Of a stretch of DNA of 38,115 nt, positions 23,430 through 31,748 are shown piece after piece. The stretch's first letter is position 1; each line of letters starts with the position of its first letter. The translations under genes and the position numbers were made by a program. This stretch comes from Sporosarcina sp. ZBG7A (GTDB lineage Bacteria; Bacillota; Bacilli; Bacillales_A; Planococcaceae). The stretch is from assembly GCF_000813425.1 (NCBI RefSeq), contig NZ_JWIB01000061.1, positions 1 through 38,115 of the forward strand, in the 5' to 3' direction. A model generated the notes under the pieces. It saw nothing but the letters and a program-made list of their open reading frames with translations, was not told the origin of the DNA and made no database searches.

Positions 23430-25580
23430 ATGACACCTTTATTAATCGCCAATTGGGTTTTATTCCTAGGCATCGTCGCATATGGGCTGGCGCTGTTTAC
23501 ATATTTAATCAAAACACGCACGCAATTCATCCGACTCGGGCAAAAAGAAGACTTTGACAATAATGTACAAAAACGCTTGAAAGAAGTTTGGGTGAACGTA
23601 TTCGGACAAAAGAAACTAATGAAAGATAAAAAGAGTGGCTCAATCCACGTTATGTTTTTCTATGGATTCCTACTCGTTCAATTCGGAGCGATCGACCTCA
23701 TTTGGAAAGGATTGAAACCGGATTCACACTTACCATTTGGACCGGTCTATCCATTCTTCACATTCTTCCAGGAGATTGTTGTTGCGGTCATCCTCGTAGC
23801 CGTTGTTTGGGCATTCTACCGTCGTTACATGGAAAAACTAACACGCTTGAAGCGTGGCTGGAAGTCAGGGCTTGTCCTCATCTTTATCGGATCCCTTATG
23901 ATTTCTACACTCGTTGCAAACGGTATGAACATGATCTGGCATGGCCACGCAACGACGTGGACAGAACCTATGGCGTCAGGAATTGCAACCGTTTTCAGTT
24001 TCCTATCGCCAACGGCTGCAGCAGCGATTTTCTTCGTCGCATGGTGGATTCACTTGCTGACATTGCTCACATTCCTCGTGTACGTGCCGCAATCGAAGCA
24101 CGCACACTTGATCGCAGGACCAGTCAATACGTACATGATGCGTTTCGACCGTCGTGGAAAACTTGCGCCAATTGATTTTGAAGCGCTTGAAGAAATAGAA
24201 GATGAAGATGAAATGCCAACACTTGGCGTCGGCAAAATCACGGACTTCACACAACTTCAAATGATCGACTTGTATGCGTGCGTAGAATGTGGTCGCTGTA
24301 CGAATATGTGTCCAGCCACAGGAACAGGGAAAATGCTGTCACCGATGGATTTGATCACAAAACTACGCGACAACTTGACGAACACAGGTGCATTGACAAC
24401 GAAACAAAAACCTTGGGTGCCAAGTTTCATGTTTGGTCACACAAAAGGGAACCAGATCGCACTTGCAGCTGGTCTCGAAGGCGCAACAATGGACGACATT
24501 TACAATCCATCTTTGATTGGCGATGTCATCACTGAAGAAGAAATTTGGGCATGTACGACGTGCCGTAACTGTGAAGACCAATGTCCAGTTATGAACGAGC
24601 ACGTTGATAAAATCATAGACCTTCGCCGTTACCTCGTAATGACGGAAGGTAAAATGGATGCGGATGCACAGCGCGCGATGACCAACATCGAACGCCAAGG
24701 TAATCCGTGGGGACTGAACCGTAAAGAGAAAGAGAACTGGCGTGATGCACGTCCGGATCTTAAGATTCCAACGGTGAAAGAACTGAAAAAAGCAGACGAA
24801 TCATTCGAATACTTGCTATGGGTCGGCTCAATGGGTGCATTCGACAACCGTTCACAAAAAATCGCGTTGTCATTCGCTCACTTGTTGAACGAAGCAGGGG
24901 TTTCATTCGCAATTCTTGGCAATAAAGAAAAGAACTCCGGTGACACACCGCGTCGTCTCGGAAACGAATTCCTATTCCAAGAACTTGCTACTGCAAACAT
25001 CGCTGAATTCGAAAAAGCGGAAGTGAAAAAGATTGTTACAATCGATCCGCACGCATTCAACATTTTTAAAAATGAGTATCCAGACTTTGGCTTCACTGCT
25101 GAAGTTTATCACCATACTGAGCTGCTCCATGAACTCGTCCAACAAGGCCGATTGAAGCCGCAACACGCAATCGAAGAAACGATCACGTTCCACGATTCGT
25201 GTTACCTCGGTCGTTACAACGACGTTTACGATGCACCACGTGAAATTTTGAAATCCATTCCAGGTGTTAACTTGGTTGAGATGAAGCGAAACCGTCAAGA
25301 CGGCATGTGCTGTGGCGCCGGTGGAGGTCTCATGTGGATGGAAGAAGACGCAGGTCACCGCATCAACGTCGCTCGAACGGAGCAAGCGATGGAAGTGACA
25401 CCAGGAATCATTTCTTCTGGGTGTCCGTATTGCTTAACGATGTTGTCTGACGGAACGAAAGCGATTGAAGTGGAAGAAACTGTCGGAACGTATGACATTG
25501 CAGAGCTTCTCGAACGCTCTGTATTCGGTGAAGGTATTGCAGACGGATCAGAGACTGAACTGGAACCTGTTTTACAATAA
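23430..25580 (+). CDS. fadF: FadF-like membrane iron-sulfur oxidoreductase
   Basis: This 716-residue protein combines an N-terminal membrane part (about 1-220, several hydrophobic helices resembling a nitrate reductase gamma/heme b segment) with two 4Fe-4S motifs (CVECGRCTNMCP near 285-296, CTTCRNCEDQCP near 375-386) and two C-terminal CCG-type cysteine regions (DSCYLGRYN near 590, MCCGAGGG near 626, SGCPYC near 663). This is the B. subtilis FadF (YwjF) arrangement, related to the mycobacterial Rv0338c/EtfD group thought to pass electrons from acyl-CoA dehydrogenases, through ETF, to menaquinone. It heads the acyl-CoA degradation block and lies behind a FadR-like box. No ETF genes are in the window. 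Confidence 0.88.
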   Translation: MTPLLIANWVLFLGIVAYGLALFTYLIKTRTQFIRLGQKEDFDNNVQKRLKEVWVNVFGQKKLMKDKKSGSIHVMFFYGFLLVQFGAIDLIWKGLKPDSHLPFGPVYPFFTFFQEIVVAVILVAVVWAFYRRYMEKLTRLKRGWKSGLVLIFIGSLMISTLVANGMNMIWHGHATTWTEPMASGIATVFSFLSPTAAAAIFFVAWWIHLLTLLTFLVYVPQSKHAHLIAGPVNTYMMRFDRRGKLAPIDFEALEEIEDEDEMPTLGVGKITDFTQLQMIDLYACVECGRCTNMCPATGTGKMLSPMDLITKLRDNLTNTGALTTKQKPWVPSFMFGHTKGNQIALAAGLEGATMDDIYNPSLIGDVITEEEIWACTTCRNCEDQCPVMNEHVDKIIDLRRYLVMTEGKMDADAQRAMTNIERQGNPWGLNRKEKENWRDARPDLKIPTVKELKKADESFEYLLWVGSMGAFDNRSQKIALSFAHLLNEAGVSFAILGNKEKNSGDTPRRLGNEFLFQELATANIAEFEKAEVKKIVTIDPHAFNIFKNEYPDFGFTAEVYHHTELLHELVQQGRLKPQHAIEETITFHDSCYLGRYNDVYDAPREILKSIPGVNLVEMKRNRQDGMCCGAGGGLMWMEEDAGHRINVARTEQAMEVTPGIISSGCPYCLTMLSDGTKAIEVEETVGTYDIAELLERSVFGEGIADGSETELEPVLQ

Positions 25581-25586
25581 TAAAGT

Positions 25587-25615
25587 TTGCAAGACTGACA
25601 GATTTGTCCTACAAT
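25587..25615 (+). promoter_or_regulatory. Probable promoter before the thiolase gene
   Basis: TTGCAA (25587-25592) and TACAAT (25610-25615) are separated by 17 nt. It implies a leader of about 145 nt before the thiolase start. Confidence 0.55.
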
Positions 25616-25659
25616 TAAGACAGTCGAACAGAACAGAATTATAAAACAAATCAAACCGA

Positions 25660-25685
25660 GGGGGAGCACCAGTGCTTCCCCTTTC
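25660..25685 (+). terminator. Leader hairpin before the thiolase gene
   Basis: GGGGGAGCA / TGCTTCCCC form a 9-bp stem (one G-U) with a CCAG loop, followed by a short CTTTCT tail. It lies downstream of the preceding promoter, so it could be an attenuator. It could also simply terminate the fadF transcript. The T-run is weak. Confidence 0.4.
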
Positions 25686-25768
25686 TAATGGAGCCTTATC
25701 GAGCGAGCGTTCAGTCGCTCCTTGCAACTCGGAATGTAAACGCTATCAAAAACTGGAGGATGATGAAA

Positions 25769-26962
25769 ATGGTTAAAACAGTATTGATTGACGGCGCACG
25801 AACTGCTTTTGGAAAAATGGGTGGCGCACTACAAACCCTCACTGCAAGTGATTTAGGTGGAGCGGCGATTAAATCCGCTCTGGAACGCTCGGGAGTCGAA
25901 GTAACTGATGTAGACGAAGTGATTTTTGGAACTGTTTTACAAGCAGGACAAGGACAGATTCCATCAAGACAAGCGGCGACAAAAGCTGGACTTCCGTGGA
26001 AAGTGAAAACAGAAACGATTAACAAAGTTTGTGCATCCGGCATGCGCAGTGTGACGCTCGGCGATCAGCTTATCAGACTTGGAGACGAAGAAGTTATCGT
26101 TGCAGGCGGCATGGAGTCAATGTCAAATGCACCATATTACTTGCCTAAAGGTCGTTTCGGATTACGCATGGGCGATGCGACACTCGTCGATGGAATGATT
26201 TACGACGGACTTTCCGATTCGTTCTCTCCAGGGAATGTACACATGGGCACGTTCGGAAACTCAACAGCAGAAGCGTTCAACGTGACACGTGAACGCCAAG
26301 ATGAGTGGGCGCTACGTAGTCATCAACGTGCCGTAACTGCTATGGAAAAAGGAATTTTTGCGGATGAAATCACACCCGTTGAAATTCCGCAACGTAAAGG
26401 CGATCCAATCGTTGTCGACACAGACGAAGCACCGCGTAAAGACACGTCACTCGAAGTGCTTGCGAAACTTCGCCCGGCTTTTGGTAAAGACGGATCTGTC
26501 ACTGCAGGGAACGCACCTGGTGTGAATGACGGCGCATGTGCACTCGTATTGATGAGTGACGAGCGAGCAGAGCGCGAAGGCAAAAACGTTCTCGCAACGG
26601 TGATTGGTCACGCAGAAGTGGCAGTCGAGCCGGAAAACTTCCCACAAACCCCAGGACTGGTCATCAATGAAATCCTAGAGAAAACAGGGAAATCGATTGA
26701 AGAAATTGACCTATTTGAAATCAATGAAGCATTCGCTGTCGTTGCACTCGCGAGTTCAGATATTGCGAAACTCGCTCCAGAAAAAGTGAACGTCAATGGC
26801 GGCGCAGTCGCACTCGGTCACCCAATCGGCGCTAGCGGTGCCCGAATCATTTTGACACTTGCCTACGAACTCAAACGCCGTGGTGGCGGAATCGGAGTGG
26901 CAGCAATTTGCTCTGGCGGAGGCCAAGGCGACGCGATTATGATTGAAGTTCCTAAACAATAA
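25769..26962 (+). CDS. mmgA: Acetyl-CoA C-acyltransferase (thiolase)
   Basis: This 397-residue thiolase carries nucleophilic Cys88 in NKVCASGMRSV, His351 in GHPIGASGARI and Cys381 in ICSGGGQGDA, the full catalytic set. The size and sequence suit an acetyl-CoA acetyltransferase such as MmgA, AtoB or FadA; substrate length cannot be decided by eye. The frame is open back to 25688, but GGAGG at 25755-25759 is correctly spaced for the third of three close ATG codons, at 25769. It stands alone between two long gaps and has its own promoter. Confidence 0.92.
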   Translation: MVKTVLIDGARTAFGKMGGALQTLTASDLGGAAIKSALERSGVEVTDVDEVIFGTVLQAGQGQIPSRQAATKAGLPWKVKTETINKVCASGMRSVTLGDQLIRLGDEEVIVAGGMESMSNAPYYLPKGRFGLRMGDATLVDGMIYDGLSDSFSPGNVHMGTFGNSTAEAFNVTRERQDEWALRSHQRAVTAMEKGIFADEITPVEIPQRKGDPIVVDTDEAPRKDTSLEVLAKLRPAFGKDGSVTAGNAPGVNDGACALVLMSDERAEREGKNVLATVIGHAEVAVEPENFPQTPGLVINEILEKTGKSIEEIDLFEINEAFAVVALASSDIAKLAPEKVNVNGGAVALGHPIGASGARIILTLAYELKRRGGGIGVAAICSGGGQGDAIMIEVPKQ

Positions 26963-26989
26963 ATAGCAAGGCGAGCAAACCTGTCGCGC

Positions 26990-27160
26990 GGGAAGTTTAT
27001 GAGCGGAATTCGAAGATTATGATCACATTTCAGGTTTTATGAGCAGTTTTGTGGTTTTATGATCACATTTCGAGATTTATGAGCGTTATTGCAGATTAAT
27101 GATCAGATTCTAGCGTTTATGAGCGGAATCCGAGATTTATGATCACAATCTCCGAGAGTG
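26990..27160 (-). repeat. Tandem array A7, family 1 in reverse, strict alternation
   Basis: On the plus strand TTATGAGC and TTATGATC (TTAATGATC once) alternate: the GAGC/GATC tetramers start at 27001, 27021, 27041, 27061, 27081, 27101, 27121 and 27141. That is eight half-units with exact 20-nt spacing and perfect alternation, inverted with respect to arrays A1, A2 and A6. The 496-nt gap between thiolase and hbd also holds the dispersed element and array A8. Confidence 0.95.
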
Positions 27161-27220
27161 GCAAAGTATGGCTTCAATGAAGGAGCCAAATGTCTTCTCC
27201 TCTCTACAGAAAATGCTTTG

Positions 27221-27262
27221 CAAAGCGAAGCACACCAATTAATCTTGGTTTTGATTGGTTAA
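27221..27262 (+). repeat. Dispersed GCGAAGCG element, copy 4 (diverged)
   Basis: CAAAGCGAAGCACACCAATT then AATCTTGG followed by TTTTGATTGGTT shares the core and the CCAAT(C)AATCTTG part with the other copies. It lies between arrays A7 and A8. Confidence 0.55.
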
Positions 27263-27320
27263 GAGCACTTGGCGCGACAGGATGGATTAGTGATCAATTG
27301 AATTCCGCCGCATGCGGAGG

Positions 27321-27370
27321 TTCATGAGCAAAATCCGAGATTTATGAGCAGAATCGAGAGTTTATGAGCA
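27321..27370 (-). repeat. Short array A8, family 1 reverse, GAGC half-units only
   Basis: TTCATGAGCA (27321) and TTTATGAGCA (27341 and 27361) are spaced exactly 20 nt. All three are of the GAGC (C-type) kind, without the alternating GATC. Confidence 0.8.
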
Positions 27371-27382
27371 TTTCGAGGATGC

Positions 27383-27404
27383 CAGATTAACAAAATTTAA
27401 TCTG
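27383..27404. promoter_or_regulatory. Palindrome before hbd, possible operator
   Basis: CAGATTAA and TTAATCTG are perfect 8-nt inverted arms around a 6-nt CAAAAT spacer. The site is 55 nt upstream of the hbd start. No T-run follows, so a terminator is unlikely. The regulator is unknown. Confidence 0.45.
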
Positions 27405-27458
27405 AACCTGGAAAAGCTCGCACTACCAATAAACACGAAACTGAAAGGATGAATAGAC

Positions 27459-28310
27459 ATGAACATTCAAAACGTAATGGTAATCGGCGCTGGACAAATG
27501 GGCGGCGGCATCGCGCAAGTTTGCGCGCAAGCAGGATTCAATGTGACACTCAATGATGTCAAAGAAGAATCATATGCAAAAGGCATCAAAGTTATCGAGA
27601 AAAATCTAGCTCGCAATGTTGAAAAACAACGAATGACAGAAGATGAAAAACAAGCTGTCCTTGGTCGCATCACGAAATCACTGGATATCAATGATGCACA
27701 AAACGTCGATATTGTCATCGAAGCGGCAGTAGAAAACATGGACATCAAAAAATCGATTTTCAAACAACTGGACGAAATTGCGCCGCCTCATACGATTCTT
27801 GCGACGAACACATCATCATTGCCCATCACAGAAATCGCAGCGGCAACGAAGCGTCCGGAACACGTCATCGGCATGCATTATATGAACCCGGTACCGGTGA
27901 TGAAGCTTGTCGAAATCATTCGCGGTTTATCCACATCAGACGAAGTGTACCAAGCGGTGGAGGACATGACGAACAAACTTGGTAAAGTACCTGTAGAAGT
28001 GAACGACTATCCGGGATTCGTTGCAAACCGTGTCCTTATGCCGATGATCAATGAAGCGATTTTTACACTCCAAGAAGGTGTCGCAACGAAAGAAGCGATC
28101 GACGAAGTGATGAAACTCGGGATGAACCATCCAATGGGACCACTTCAACTCGCAGATTTCATCGGACTCGACACATGCCTGTACATTATGGAAACGCTGC
28201 AAGAGGGCTATGGCGATCCGAAATATCGCCCATGTGCATTGCTTCGTAAATATGTAAACGCTGGATGGCTTGGCAAAAAATCAGGGCGGGGCTTCTACTC
28301 GTACTCATAA
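27459..28310 (+). CDS. mmgB: 3-hydroxybutyryl-CoA dehydrogenase
   Basis: This 283-residue NAD(P)-dependent dehydrogenase oxidises 3-hydroxyacyl-CoA to 3-oxoacyl-CoA. The Rossmann nucleotide motif is [14 protein letters not shown] (8-21). The catalytic His140 lies in [20 protein letters not shown], with Ser119-Ser120 in ATNTSSLPI upstream. The C-terminal dimer domain ([33 protein letters not shown]) is complete. The family is Hbd/MmgB. AAAGGATG precedes the ATG. The acyl-CoA dehydrogenase gene follows after 14 nt, so the two are one transcription unit. Confidence 0.94.
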   Translation: MNIQNVMVIGAGQMGGGIAQVCAQAGFNVTLNDVKEESYAKGIKVIEKNLARNVEKQRMTEDEKQAVLGRITKSLDINDAQNVDIVIEAAVENMDIKKSIFKQLDEIAPPHTILATNTSSLPITEIAAATKRPEHVIGMHYMNPVPVMKLVEIIRGLSTSDEVYQAVEDMTNKLGKVPVEVNDYPGFVANRVLMPMINEAIFTLQEGVATKEAIDEVMKLGMNHPMGPLQLADFIGLDTCLYIMETLQEGYGDPKYRPCALLRKYVNAGWLGKKSGRGFYSYS

Positions 28311-28324
28311 AAGGGGACTAACTT

Positions 28325-29461
28325 ATGGATTTCCATTTCACCGAAGAACAACAGATGATGCGCAAACTGGTAAAGGATTTTGCCAAAGCGGAAATCGAAC
28401 CATTTATACCAAATTTGGAGGCGGATGAATTCCCGACAGAAATCCTCAAAAAGATGGGCGAACTCGGGCTCATGGGGATTACCGTTCCTGAAGAGTACGG
28501 TGGTGCTGGGATGGATTTCGTCTCGTACATTAGTGCAATCCACGAACTTTCGAAAGTGCACGCAACTGTCGGAGTCATTCTTTCTGTACATACATCCGTA
28601 GGTACCAACCCGATTCTTTACTTCGGGACAGAAGAACAAAAAGAACGATACTTGAAAAGAATGGCAGCTGGCGAATTACTCGGCGCATTCTGTCTGACAG
28701 AACCTGCATCGGGCTCGGACGCAGGCTCCCTTAAAACACGCGCTGTGAAAAAGGATGGCGGTTACGTCCTAAACGGCTCGAAAGTGTTTATCACAAATGG
28801 CGGGGAAGCGGACGTTTACATTGTCTTCGCCGCAACGGATCCATCCAAAGGATCATATGGCATTTCGGCGTTCATCGTAGATGGTGATACTCCTGGTTTA
28901 ATTATCGGGAAAAATGAAGACAAAATGGGCATGCACGGCTCTCGTACCGTCCAGCTCACATTCGAAGATATGCTTGTACCTGAAGCAAATTTGCTGGGTG
29001 AGGAAAATGCAGGCTTCAAAATCGCCATGGCAAACCTCGATGTCGGACGAATCGGCATCGCGGCACAAGCACTTGGCATCGCAGAAGCCGCACTTGAAGC
29101 TGCTACTGACTATGCAAAAGAACGTGTCCAATTCGGCAAACCAATCGCTGCAAATCAAGGAATCGGCTTCAAAATTGCCGACATGGCAACCGCTACAGAA
29201 GCCGCGCGCTTACTCGTTTACCGAGCAGCTCAACTTCGTGCTGAAGGCAAATCATGCGCACAAGAAGCATCCATGGCTAAACTATTCGCCTCGCAAACGG
29301 CGATGGACAACGCAATCGAAGCTGTCCAAGTATTCGGTGGCTATGGCTACACGAAAGACTATCCCGTCGAGCGCTATTTCCGCGACGCCAAAGTCACTCA
29401 AATCTACGAAGGTACGAGCGAAATCCAACGCATCGTAATTTCCAAGCACCTAACGAAGTAA
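28325..29461 (+). CDS. mmgC: Short-chain acyl-CoA dehydrogenase (MmgC-like)
   Basis: This 378-residue FAD enzyme introduces the alpha-beta double bond into acyl-CoA and passes electrons to ETF. Motifs: LTEPASGSDAGS near 127-138, FITNGG near 157-162, RVQFGKPI near 264-271, and the catalytic Glu362 in IYEGTSEIQRIVI. Length is typical of butyryl-CoA or short/branched-chain dehydrogenases. It resembles the second acyl-CoA dehydrogenase at 29919 closely in the C-terminal domain. AAAAGGGG lies before the ATG; it is coupled with hbd. Confidence 0.92.
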   Translation: MDFHFTEEQQMMRKLVKDFAKAEIEPFIPNLEADEFPTEILKKMGELGLMGITVPEEYGGAGMDFVSYISAIHELSKVHATVGVILSVHTSVGTNPILYFGTEEQKERYLKRMAAGELLGAFCLTEPASGSDAGSLKTRAVKKDGGYVLNGSKVFITNGGEADVYIVFAATDPSKGSYGISAFIVDGDTPGLIIGKNEDKMGMHGSRTVQLTFEDMLVPEANLLGEENAGFKIAMANLDVGRIGIAAQALGIAEAALEAATDYAKERVQFGKPIAANQGIGFKIADMATATEAARLLVYRAAQLRAEGKSCAQEASMAKLFASQTAMDNAIEAVQVFGGYGYTKDYPVERYFRDAKVTQIYEGTSEIQRIVISKHLTK

Positions 29462-29529
29462 CCAGTAATTTAGGAGAGCCGAAGTAGCAATCAAACCTGT
29501 CAGGCTATCCCCTTCAAATAAAAAAATGT

Positions 29530-29896
29530 GAACAAGCAAGCCATGAATCCGCTCAAGCAAGAGGAAAAGTGATCAAGCGAGTCATGAATCCGCTCAAGCA
29601 AGCGGAAAGTGATCAAGCGAGTCACGAATCCGCTCAAGCAAGAGGGAAAATGATCAAGCGAGCCGCGAATCCGCTCAAGCAAGAGGAAAAGTGATCAAGC
29701 GAGCCGCAAATCCGCTCAAGCAAGAGGAAAAGTGATCAAGCGAGTCATGAATCCGCTCAAGCAAGCGGAAAGTGATCAAGCGAGCCACGAATCCGCTTAA
29801 GCAAGAGGAAAAGTGATCAAGCGAGTCATAAATCCGCTCAAGCAAGAGGAAAAGTGATCAAGCAAGCGTCGAATCCGCTCAAGCAAGCAACGAATC
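29530..29896 (+). repeat. Tandem array A9, family 2, eight GATC units
   Basis: GATCAAGC occurs at 29571, 29611, 29652, 29693, 29734, 29774, 29815 and 29856 (40 or 41 nt apart), alternating with CCGCTCAAGC (one CCGCTTAAGC). Compared with array A3 the suffixes are swapped: here GATC units are followed by GCGAG and GCTC units by GCAAG. The array fills the 457-nt gap between the two acyl-CoA dehydrogenase genes and ends only about 10 nt before the ribosome site of the second. Confidence 0.95.
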
Positions 29897-29918
29897 CAAT
29901 AGAAAAGAGGAACTCACC

Positions 29919-31058
29919 ATGAACTTTACACTTTCTGAAGAACACGAAATGATCCGCAAAATGGTCCGCGACTTTGCAGAGAACGAGGTCGCACCGACAG
30001 CAGCTGAACGTGACGAAGAAGAACGCTTCGACATGGATTTATTCAAAAAAATGGCGGAACTCGGACTCACTGGAATTCCTTGGCCTGAAGAATACGGTGG
30101 CATCGGTAGCGACTACCTCGCATACGTTATCGCAGTCGAAGAATTGTCACGCGTTTGTGCGTCAACTGGCGTCACACTTTCTGCGCACACATCGCTCGCT
30201 GGATGGCCGGTGTTCAAATACGGAACGGAAGAACAGAAGCAGAAGTATCTCCGTCCTATGGCAGAAGGCTCAAAAATCGGTGCTTATGGACTGACAGAAC
30301 CTCAATCAGGGTCAGACGCGGGCGGCATGAAAACAACCGCGAAACTCGACGGTGACGACTACGTCCTGAATGGCTCGAAAATCTTCATCACAAACGGTGG
30401 CATCGCTGACATTTACATCGTCTTCGCAGTTACGGACGCAGACTCGAAGCACAAAGGGACGACTGCCTTCATCGTTGAAGCAGATTATCCAGGATTCTCT
30501 GTTGGGAAAAAAGAGAAAAAGCTCGGCATCCGTTCATCTCCAACAACAGAAATTATTTTTGACAACTGCCGTGTGCCAAAAGAAAACATGCTCGGTGAAG
30601 AAGGTCAAGGCTTCATCATCGCGATGAAAACCCTCGATGGCGGACGGAACGGAATTGCTGCACAAGCAGTCGGAATCGCTCAAGGTGCGGTAGACGCTGC
30701 GGTGGGTTACGCAAAAGAGCGTGTACAATTCGGTAAGCCGATTGCTGCGAACCAAGGGATTGGTTTCAAACTTGCAGACATGGCGACGGCGACAGAAGCG
30801 TCTCGTCTATTGACATACCAAGCTGCATGGCTCGAGTCCAACAACCTTCCATACGGAAAAGCATCCGCAATGGCGAAACTCATGGCGGGCGACACGGCGA
30901 TGAAGGTCACTACTGAAGCGGTTCAAGTCTATGGTGGATATGGATATACGAAAGACTATCCAGTCGAGCGCTTTATGCGCGATGCTAAAATCACGCAAAT
31001 CTATGAAGGCACGCAAGAAGTGCAACGCCTCGTCATCTCCCGTATGCTGACGAAGTAA
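29919..31058 (+). CDS. acdA: Acyl-CoA dehydrogenase (AcdA-like)
   Basis: This 379-residue acyl-CoA dehydrogenase has [12 protein letters not shown] near 126-137, IFITNGG near 156-162, RVQFGKPI near 264-271 and catalytic Glu363 in [13 protein letters not shown]. It closely matches AcdA, which lies upstream of rpoE in B. subtilis. AAGAGG precedes the ATG immediately after array A9. The nearest promoter is not visible, so transcription may come through the array from the mmgBC unit. The TetR gene follows after 12 nt and icmF after that, suggesting an acdA-tetR-icmF unit. Confidence 0.93.
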   Translation: MNFTLSEEHEMIRKMVRDFAENEVAPTAAERDEEERFDMDLFKKMAELGLTGIPWPEEYGGIGSDYLAYVIAVEELSRVCASTGVTLSAHTSLAGWPVFKYGTEEQKQKYLRPMAEGSKIGAYGLTEPQSGSDAGGMKTTAKLDGDDYVLNGSKIFITNGGIADIYIVFAVTDADSKHKGTTAFIVEADYPGFSVGKKEKKLGIRSSPTTEIIFDNCRVPKENMLGEEGQGFIIAMKTLDGGRNGIAAQAVGIAQGAVDAAVGYAKERVQFGKPIAANQGIGFKLADMATATEASRLLTYQAAWLESNNLPYGKASAMAKLMAGDTAMKVTTEAVQVYGGYGYTKDYPVERFMRDAKITQIYEGTQEVQRLVISRMLTK

Positions 31059-31070
31059 GAAGGGGGTCAG

Positions 31071-31706
31071 ATGATGGAACTGAAACACCAAGTAAAGTCG
31101 TCTGTAAAAGATGGCGATTTAATCGAAAAACGGCGAGAACAGATTATCCAAGGTGCTGTCCGGTTGTTCAAACAAAAAGGATTTCACCGCTCCACAACAC
31201 GTGAAATTGCAAAGGAAGCAGGATTCAGCATCGGTACGCTCTACGAGTACATTCGTACGAAAGAAGACGTGCTGTACCTCGTCTGTGACACGATTTACAA
31301 CGAAGTGCAGCTCCGTCTTTCGGGAATCGCGGACGAAGAAGCGACGATTGGCGGGCTCACCCGTGCAATCGACGTCTATTACAGGCTCATCGATGATTTG
31401 TCTGATGAATTCGTCGTCATGTATCAAGAATCGAAATCGCTGCCGAAAAATGCACTCGAATATGTGCTGGAAAAAGAACGTGGAATGACAGGGTTATTCG
31501 AAACACTACTTCGTGCATGCGCAGATGCTGGGGAGCTACGCATCACGGAAAACAGCATCGGACTTGCGGCACACCACATCGTTATCCAAGGGCAAATGTG
31601 GGCATTCCGCAGATGGGAATTGAAACAGATGTATACATTAGATGGCTATATTGAATTTCAAACCGACCAGTTACTGAACGGATTAGTGAAACCTGCTAGC
31701 AATTAA
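31071..31706 (+). CDS. TetR-family regulator, probably of acyl-CoA metabolism
   Basis: This 211-residue protein has an N-terminal TetR helix-turn-helix (KRREQIIQGAVRLFKQKGF, then TTREIAKEAGFSIGTLYEYI and TKEDVLY, about 22-70) and a helical ligand domain. The second half resembles FadR-type regulators that bind acyl-CoA, but the ligand cannot be read from the sequence. Two adjacent ATG codons (31071, 31074) both fit AAGGGGG; the second has slightly better spacing. It lies between acdA and icmF and may act on these genes and on the FadR-like box before fadF. Confidence 0.85.
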   Translation: MMELKHQVKSSVKDGDLIEKRREQIIQGAVRLFKQKGFHRSTTREIAKEAGFSIGTLYEYIRTKEDVLYLVCDTIYNEVQLRLSGIADEEATIGGLTRAIDVYYRLIDDLSDEFVVMYQESKSLPKNALEYVLEKERGMTGLFETLLRACADAGELRITENSIGLAAHHIVIQGQMWAFRRWELKQMYTLDGYIEFQTDQLLNGLVKPASN

Positions 31707-31748
31707 TGATTGGGGAAATGGAAAACAAAGCAAAAGGGGTGCACGAAT

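Noticed and set aside
25620..25768. T-box riboswitch before the thiolase
   Set aside because: No T-box bulge sequence or specifier stem is recognisable.
29500..29890. Repetitive short reading frames inside the arrays
   Set aside because: The 40 or 41-nt period is not a multiple of three, frames do not persist across units, and no ribosome sites are present.
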